A DNA stretch of 60,000 nucleotides, from positions 1,568,955-1,628,954 of the forward strand of contig RPFO01000188.1 in assembly GCA_009746045.1 (NCBI GenBank), in the 5' to 3' direction. The notes below the pieces were generated by a model. It made no database searches and was not told where the DNA came from. It was given only the letters and a program-made list of their open reading frames with translations. Below are positions 41,511 to 60,000 of the stretch, one piece after another. Position numbers and translations under genes: made by a program. The stretch comes from Mesostigma viride. Lineage: Eukaryota; Streptophyta; Mesostigmatophyceae; Mesostigmatales; Mesostigmataceae. The number at the start of each line of letters is the position of its first letter. The first letter of the stretch is position 1.

Positions 41511-44500
41511 CTATCCACGTCTCTGAAGCACCAGTTGATGCCACCTGGTCAGTAGCTTGTGCAATAATGTACTGCGCCAGAATGCCTCTGCTTGTGCTTG
41601 CTTGTAGTCAATCTCCATGCTGGTGCACACTTGCTGCAGCCACGTGTCGATACCTGCGTGGCACAAGGGGATAAGCACGGTGGATGCATGCGTGTGACAC
41701 TGCAGCATTAGCACGTGGGCAAGTCTACCCCGTGCGAGTGAGAAAGGAGAGCATGGAGGAGGGGCCACGCACACTCCTGTGCGGATTACTCGCTGCTGCG
41801 CGCCTCCCATGGGCAGCCCTTGTCCCTGCCTCCCTTGTGGACCAAGTCCAATGTCGTTGCGGCATTAACCGGGGAACGCATGATGGATTCATGCAAGTTA
41901 TTTAAAGTGCTGGCGTGAATAAAAATAAGGCCATCCAGTCCAGTTTCGACATGCTACAACTGACACATGTCCATTCTCTGTCGCATCTATGTCAATGCAA
42001 TTGTGCAGCGACTATCAAAGAACAAAAGACAAAAAATACTGAGCACAAGGCATCTGCGGTGTGCTTGCCGCCTCAGCCTCAGCCGGGATGGCAATCTGAG
42101 CTAACTAATGGTAATGCTCTGGCCCATACTGTTGCCTTTTGCAAACGTCAGAAGCAAAAGCAAGTGTAACCCAAGCAGTACCGAGCCAGACGTGCAGCAC
42201 TGGTGGATGACAGGGGAGCATCGGTATTACTGCGTGGGAACAATGCAGTGGTGCAGGGTATGAGGAGAACAGTAGTACTGTAGTTGGTAAGATGGCATCA
42301 CCAGTAGCCAAGGTAGATCATGGGGAAGAGGGGGCCAGACGGCAAGTGGCAACATGACTCACATCGCCGCAGCTGCAGCAGCCTGCGGTTGCGTTGCCAG
42401 TGTCCCAGCCGTTGCTCCCGCGTGCTGGTTTGCTGCGCCCAGCTGTCGTGCAAGCCCTGGAACGCATGCCTGGGTGTTGGTGGCGGGTGTGGCGGGTGTG
42501 GTGGGGTGCCAGCGCGGAGGGGTGCATCTGTTGGGGTGGGGAAGCTGGGTGTCATTGCACCATGACTCAGGCTGAAGTTGGGATTGAAAATCAGGTGGGT
42601 GTGGTGGATGTGGGGTGACAGTTTGGAACAATATGAATGCGGTTCCGTGTCGTTACAGTATAAGGCAGAATATGGCTGAACGTCGACCTCCCATTGTGGG
42701 GAGAAGCGAGGTGGCCATTCCAAAATGAGACAACACATCATATTTCCTTTTCCATCGCATACCATGTGAGTTAGATGGCTTTCTGGAGCACACAAGAAGC
42801 GCAGGAGATCTAGCGAAACCAAGCAGCAGAAAGGAGCAGCGCTGCCCAGCAAGTGCCTTGTGTTATGTTTCAGTGCCAAAGCAGCTATCGGAAAGTACCT
42901 TGTACAGAAGTCTCGACCAATAGTGCCGTCAAACACGATACTGCCATCCAATCAATAATGACGCCATCTAAGCAACAACGCCATCCAATCAAGGGCTTGA
43001 CTGGCCCCTTTCAACCGTCCGTGCCACGTTGCTTCGGTACAGAATCATACAAAGGTCGGTCGGACGGACTTGATGAGCTCGATGTGTCATGCAGCGATAT
43101 ACCAGCCATCGCACAGCCTGGCCCCAAGGGGCTAAGGCGAAGATGGAGATGCTGGCAGGCCGCAATGTACGAAACCCCGAGGGATGCACCCATATGCCAT
43201 GGGATGCTCGAGGAACGGAACACTAGAGGGGAGGCGGGATCACTGTGCTGGCATCCACGCCTTGCGGGACTGGGAAAGTCAGCGATGGTGAGACCTGCTA
43301 CTGAAGCAAGCTGCATTTCAAACACAATACATTCCGAGCACAAGACTCGATCAGGACGAGACAGGTGGGGACTAGAGTAGACTCGCGAGTACTCAAAGAA
43401 AAAGACACATTCCGAGGAGAGACAGGGGGACCATACAGGACAACAACCTCATCTCCTCATGAACGTAAGGCTGGATAGATTGCCTCTTTGTGACCTACAT
43501 GCAAGTTACACCATCGAGCTCGGTTCAAAAGGCCCGCCCAGCTGCTCAGTACCTGCCTGCTAGTATACTACTATAGTATACTACTCCTAAACCCGTGTTC
43601 AGCGCACCTCAGCCGGACCGTGTCGTGCAGCTGCTGCGCCCGGAAGGCGTTCATTGCCTCGCGCGCCGCCACCAGCCCGCGCCAGCCCTGCATCACGCGC
43701 CTGCGATGGCGGTTCCTGCGGTGCACCATTGCCATCGCCAGCTGCATCCTGCGGGATGTGAGGCCGGATGGGGGGAAGGCCGGGGGGGGGAAGGGGCCAA
43801 GAGGGGGCGGGTCATTAGTGCGTGCAGCGGAATCAGGCAGCGAGCAGCAGCTTAGAAAAGTAATGTCAAGAAACAGGAATCTCATGCTACCTGCATGCCA
43901 ATGTGGCCCATCCCCGCATGCAAGAGCTGGCCTACCGCATACCGTGCACAGGTTCCAATGCAGAACATGCGCGGAGCTGGGCGCAAGGCATCTATGGAGC
44001 GTGATTAAAAGCACATGGCTAGAGAAAAGGATAAATTCTAATTCTAGAGCAATCTTGACATGCTCTACATTTTTAGGGCAAGCGACACCGAGCGTGCGAA
44101 ACAAAGACGACGAAACGGAACAGCCCACCTGGGCCGTGTGATGGTGGCAAACTTCCACGTGGCAAAGCACGCCGCCGCCAGCGCGCCTCGCTGGCCCTCC
44201 GCCATGAGTTCTGCTGCTTCCTGCAACAGGCCCCGCCGCCGCCCCCGCAGCGCCGCGCGCGCCCACCCCTTCAAGCACCGCCGCAGCAGTTGTGGGTGGT
44301 AGTACAAGCTGGTGGCAAACTCGTACAGCTCCAGCTTGTCCACCTTGCGGTGGGTCCACGCGTCCCACCAGCGAAAGCACTTGGCCGCGATGTGCTGGCG
44401 GTGGTGGTCCCACGCGATCCCCTCCTGCTCCCTGCGGGCGGCCGACCGGTCCGCGTGGCACGCCAGTGCCCGCAGGGACCGGGACAGCACACCCTGGGAC

Positions 44501-47500
44501 CAGAACCGGACCGCCAGGAGCTCATGGGCCGCCTCGCGCCAGCCACGCAGCACGCGCTGCGCCACACGGACGTCGCGGCGGGACCTCTGCGTGGCCACTG
44601 CGGCGCACCGATGCTCGCCCAGATCGCGACACCTGTCCCGCCAAGCGGCCAGCACGGCGCGCCGCGTGTGGCCCGCGTGCAGCGCCCAGACTTGGTGTTC
44701 CACCTCTCGGTAGCGTCGCTCCTGCTGGCAGACGTCCCTCAGCCGATGGAACAGGCGCCGCAGCAGCACGCCGGAGCCCAGCCACTCAGCGTGTTGCCGA
44801 ACTTGCGCCCGCAGCCGCAGCCACGCGGCCACGAACTGCCAGCAGCACAGCAGCCGGCGCGTGTGGCTGCGGGCGGCAGAAGCCAGTGCAAAGCGGCGGC
44901 GGGCGGCCTCTGTACGGCACAAGTGGGCGAGCGCCGAGAGAGCCCGGCGTAGCACGCGGGTGCTCTGCCAGAGGCGCGCCAGCTGTTTGCGGGAGGCCCG
45001 GTCCCTGCAGGTGGTGGCGTGGCGTGGTCGCACGGCGCAAGGCACGAACAGGTATGTGGGTGGCAAGCTACCACAGCACAACCTGGGGGAAAGCTTGTGG
45101 GTGGGTTTGAACTGGGTGAGGATGGGTTTGGGGACGGTGTCGTGAGGATGGGTTTGGGGAAGGGATCATTAGGATGGGTTTGGGGACAGGATCATAAGGA
45201 TGGGTTGGGGGACGGGATCATACTATTGCGTAAGATACAAGATATGCCAGTCCATGGTGTATCCAACCCAACAAGGACGTAAGACACAAGATATGCCAGT
45301 TCATGGTGCATCCAACCCAACAAGGACGTAAGATACAAGATATGCCAGTTCATGGTGCATCCAACCCAACAAGGACGTAAGATACAAGATATGCCAGTTC
45401 ATGGTGCATCCAACCCAACAAGGACGTAAGATACAAGATATGCCAGTTCATGGTGCATCCAACCTAACAAGGACGTCCATGGCATATGCAGGCAGGTGCA
45501 CGTGCGAACACGGCTTGAAACAAGCAGCTGCACGAGACACTGTTGGGACGCAGACAACTGTCGCCAAGCAAACACACACACGCACATGTAGGGCCATGAC
45601 CTGCCCACATCGCTTCCACTGCCGAACCGCGCTGTCCCCCGTCCTTGTCCGGTCGCCAGCACCCACATGCGCAGGCTCCGCATCGCCGTGCGGTAGAGCC
45701 ACCTGGGGTGGGGTGGGGTGGGGTGGGGTGGGGGGGCGGAGAGGTGCGCTCGCAAGGGGTGGCAGTGAATGAGAACATGTGCTATTCCACACCCACGCGC
45801 TAATCCACACGCACGCGCTAATCCACACATGTATCACTATACCATATGACATACCACTATAGATGATATGACGTACCACTACAGGATATGGCATACCACT
45901 ATAAGCAGTGCACTATGTATGCACTACATACATACTATGTATGCACTATATATGCAGTGTGTCCGCCCCTTGGACTGTCCGTGGTCTCCGTACCTTGTCA
46001 TATTATATCATACCATACCGAACTATCACTCCATACCATGTCATATTATATCATACCATACCGGACTACCGTAGTGGCTCTTATATCAGTACGCCTAATT
46101 ATGTACGAATCGACCCCATACAGGCCGAAAAAACCCCTCCTTCCGGCCTCGTACATCCCAAGACATCACCCTCAGATGCTACGATATACGTATGAGGGGC
46201 TTCCATATGTTGTCCCTAGGGTACTGCCTCCCAAATATACCTACGATATACACTTACGATATACCTACGTACACTAAGAAAAAATCCCAAAAACCCCGTA
46301 CGCGTAACAAAAATCGCTAAAAGCCCTCGTACGATAATTAAGCGTACACATATAAGAGCCACTACGGTATCACTCCATACCATGTCATATTATATCATAC
46401 CATACCGGACTATCACTCCATACCATGTCATGACAACTGCACGGTGCGGCCTGGTCGTGGGACGCCGCCTGCATCTTGGCCCTGCCTCCGATGGGCACGG
46501 TACTCTGTGACCTGCGACAGTGGCCACTGCGTGCTCCTCATGTACTTACGAACCCCTTTGATCGGTACTCTGTGACCTGCGATAGTGGCCAGGGCGTGCT
46601 CCTCATGTACTCACGCACTGCTCCTCATGGACATTTAATCGGTTGGCCCCTTGCCCCCTTGGTTGCCTGGTGGAGCCGGTGTTGCCACCTGCCTCCTGGC
46701 GTACACATGGGAGTGATCAGCGAGATGATGGAACAACGTGCGCCCTGATATGCATGGGGCAACTGCACGGACAAACCCTGAGATAGTGACCTTGATTGCT
46801 GGCTTCGTCCAGCAGATATCCCAGGCCTATTCGCTATTGCGCGGGAGCAGCAGGCATCGTGGGTGAGCCCGATTTGAAGTATTGCTCGTAAGGCAAAGGT
46901 AGCCATAGATAGACGTTTCCTTGTCCCAACCCTAAGTATAGTAAGAACTAGAAAAAAAGGATGCGACCCCATTGAGGGTGGTACCCGCCACGCCTAGCCC
47001 CACCGCTGTCGCCTCACCTTGTCCGCCCGCGCGCTGCCACCGCCTTGTGCACGTTGTCCAGACGCGCCAGCTGGACGCCCTGCCACCAGGCGCGCACTGC
47101 CAGCCGCAGGGCGCTGCGCTGGGCCGCGCGCACAACGTGCCTCTCGAAGCTGCTGGCCGTCACCGCCACACGCCAGCGGCGCAGGCTGCCCAGGAGCATG
47201 GCACGCGATGGGATGAGCGGGGGGGGGGGCAGGAGCGGGATGGGAACGATGGCACCTGCGCCAGCTGGCACGGTCGCGAGTGGTAGAGATTCTGGTGACA
47301 GGGAGCAGGAGTCAGGGGAAAGGGGCGGCGCCACGATTTGCATATCTCCGGAGGTGCAGGTGTCTGTTGCCGCTGGGAAAGAGCCATGGGCTGGCAGCTC
47401 TGGATCTCGCCGGTTTGCTGACCTCAGCGGCGTCCACGGCGTGGTTCCTGCTGGGTCGTCGGCACAAGTCCTGCGTTCGCCCCGCGTCAACACGGGTGAT

Positions 47501-48159
47501 GATAACTGGCCAACTGTCACATTCCCAGGGGATGCCGACGTCGCAACTACCTCCACGGCTGGCATGGGAGGGTAGCAGACGGAAGTATTTTTGTCATTTA
47601 TGACACCGTGTAACAGAGATTGGACGGCGTGCCTGGCTTTAGCCGTCGCTGCCTCGCTCGCGTGGCTTCCATGCGCGCCAGCTGGCGCCGGGGGCTCCCG
47701 TGTGTCTCTCTCTGGAAACTCGTGCTGATGTCTATGGGACGAAACTGCTGGTTTGCTTGCATCGCTGTCGTGAGCATCACTCGATTGATCGAGGCATTCC
47801 CTGCTCCTCGCAAGGGCGTCGTAGCCGCCTTCTGGCTGGAGACTTGCTTGGCGGGGATGGCATTGGCACCGCGCGTCTGAGAAAGAGCTGCGCTCATTGC
47901 CTAGATTCGGCCCATCCGACCCCCTAGGGGTCGCTATCGCGAAACCTAGGCCGGCATTGCTCTTTGCCTTGGCAGGAAAAGCAGAAGCGACCGCTAATGA
48001 CAGGTTTTCCTGGTCATTGAAGACGGAAGCATGGCGCCAAGCCACTAGGCAGTTTCTCAAAAGACGCCGCCTCCAATGCAGCAACCCAGTGACGAGGGTC
48101 AAGCACTCCATAAGGGGCGGGTCCCCTGGCGCCCACAGCTCCATCCATTCTACCCCCAT
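41511..48159 (-). CDS. Sfi1-like centrin-binding repeat protein
   Basis: Exons on the minus strand: 48159-47018, 45702-45601, 45004-44129, 43748-43608, 42456-42363, 41653-41511 (stop TAG). The first four join perfectly in phase 2 (AG + G), and the last two join in phase 1 (T + GT). The phase between 43608 and 42456 does not match, so at least one exon in 42457-43607 was not found. The product, over 830 aa, repeats short helices ending in Leu-x-x-Trp, as in Sfi1: LLRNCLVAWRHA, ALRLAVRAWWQG, AMRSLRMWVL, AVLAAWRDRC, VLRGWREAAHE, LLHKLLTRWHQLV. Such repeats bind centrin in spindle-pole or basal-body fibres. A Ser/Pro/Ala-rich linker of about 270 residues (47200-48030) separates the first and second repeat groups. 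Start chosen at the first Met of the open exon. It is divergent from the ACAD8 gene. Confidence 0.8.
45118..45228. repeat. 27-bp tandem repeat (GGATGGGTTTGGGGAC)
   Basis: Four copies, intron between the second and third exons of the Sfi1-like gene. Confidence 0.9.
45230..45475. repeat. 49-bp tandem repeat, five copies
   Basis: GATATGCCAGT(T/C)CATGGTG through AACAAGGACGTAAGA recurs at 45241, 45290, 45339, 45388 and 45437. Confidence 0.95.
45994..46435. repeat. 43-bp repeat array interrupted by a MITE
   Basis: Unit TCACTCCATACCATGTCATA...ACCGGACTA occurs on both sides of the element at 46069-46368, and uninterrupted copies show the original site CCGGACTATCACTCC. Confidence 0.88.
46069..46368. 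mobile_element. MITE, 300 bp, with TA target duplication
   Basis: Terminal inverted repeats of about 42 bp: left CCGTAGTGGCTCTTATAT..., right inverted CCGTAGTGGCTCTTATAT..., differing at a few positions further in. TA flanks both ends (46067-46068 and 46369-46370). The surrounding 43-bp repeat supplies the empty site with a single TA, so the insertion is shown directly. No coding capacity. TA targeting fits Tc1/mariner-type transposases, though the CCGTAGTGG end is one I cannot assign. It lies in intron 1 of the Sfi1-like gene. Confidence 0.93.
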
Positions 48160-48992
48160 GCCTACTCTACGATAAGCAAAAGTTTTATAATCGCCGCAGG
48201 CGTGCCCCGTGCTCTCGACATTTCAACCCTCTGCGTTTTCGCCTTAACGGGGCGCTTGCCGGATGATGGCCAGTACCATTTACTGACCTCGTCCCGACCA
48301 TTTCCTACAAGTCGTTCAGAAAATGGTTTACGCTGTCTGCGATCGAGCTGACTTCAGCTAAATTCGCCTCACTCTTTTATTAAAGTAAGGCAACTGGGGC
48401 GCAGGCCAGCCAGGAAATTTGCGTATGCATGCTACACTACATCCACCCCCACAAGCCTTGCTGTCCATACTCCAGACTTATTCGCCCCCGATTCGCCCAT
48501 TTTCTTTCATCTCCCCAGTTCGGCGCGACCGAAACGGCAGAGAAGCATGCCAGCTTTCTGCCACCAAAAAAACTTTGAAGCGTCCTGCCCTGGCCACGAG
48601 CACGCAGAATGGCATCACGTCGTCTCCATATATTGGTGTCCGGGTCGTGCTCTCAGGTTTACGTTAGTTAACTAGGACGCGCATATAGTTCTCGTTCAAA
48701 TGTAACAGCCGTGCCACGTGGCAGGAGAGCGTGGCGGGTTTGACAGCAGTTAATAGCCTCGCACACCAAGCAAAAGCTGGTGCAGCGGACACTCGGACAG
48801 GTGGAAGGTCCTGTCCTGCCACGTCACGGTGTGATCTCTCGAAGTGAAATAGAATTCTTATTAGCGTCTGACGTGCGTAGTTATGGCTGTCAATGCGCTG
48901 AAAAAATTACCCCGAACCCATTTATTAGTATCAAAGAGACAATCGAGTATTATTGATAAAGTCGGGAGTGGGGGCTCCTCTGCAAAGCACTC
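48160..48992. promoter_or_regulatory. Shared upstream region of Sfi1-like and ACAD8 genes
   Basis: 833 bp between two divergent start codons. No clear core-promoter motif stands out, and the frames here show no domain. Confidence 0.4.

Positions 48993-60000
<11,008 letters not shown>

Overview
This is a eukaryotic nuclear window. Every gene I can support is built from GT-AG exons whose reading phases join, so single reading frames say little here. The best guess is a unicellular alga, perhaps a chlorophyte or prasinophyte. That rests on an intron-rich genome, very large introns full of satellites, a plant-like CDC20, an Sfi1-type centrin-binding protein and a short CCCTAAA-type tract. The lineage is an inference and is not proven by the window.

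Layout. 1-5.6 kb (up to about 6.6 kb with leader) is a decayed Ty3/gypsy-type retrotransposon on the minus strand, in the order gag, protease, RT, RNase H, integrase. It is cut by the left window edge and has an extra viroplasmin/RNase H1-N-like ORF on its gag side. 6.8-9.2 kb holds a frameshifted hAT (BED finger) transposase fragment and an L1-type ORF1 fragment on the opposite strand. 9.6-11.1 kb is a microsatellite block between inverted copies of a dispersed repeat. 12.1-14.0 kb (minus) is CDC20. 14.7-36.1 kb (plus) is a coiled-coil gene of about 25 small exons in 21 kb. 36.1-41.5 kb is repeat-only. 41.5-48.2 kb (minus) is an Sfi1-like gene. 49.0 kb to beyond the right edge (plus) is an isobutyryl-CoA dehydrogenase (ACAD8-type) gene, with ten exons inside the window.

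The four host genes form two head-to-head pairs (CDC20 with the coiled-coil gene, Sfi1 with ACAD8), each sharing about 0.8 kb of upstream DNA. The two inner genes converge on the repeat block. CDC20 (anaphase-promoting complex activation) and Sfi1 (centrin/basal body) share a cell-division theme; ACAD8 serves mitochondrial valine breakdown.

Most striking signals: tandem arrays that sit directly against splice sites, G-rich after donors and C/T-rich before acceptors, including a 59-bp minisatellite that has copied its own exon/donor junction about nine times; serial exon duplication in the coiled-coil gene with an in-frame TAG at one exon end; two MITEs with shared CCGTAGTGG ends; and a roughly 490-bp insertion with a 12-bp target duplication and a nearby uninterrupted copy of its target.
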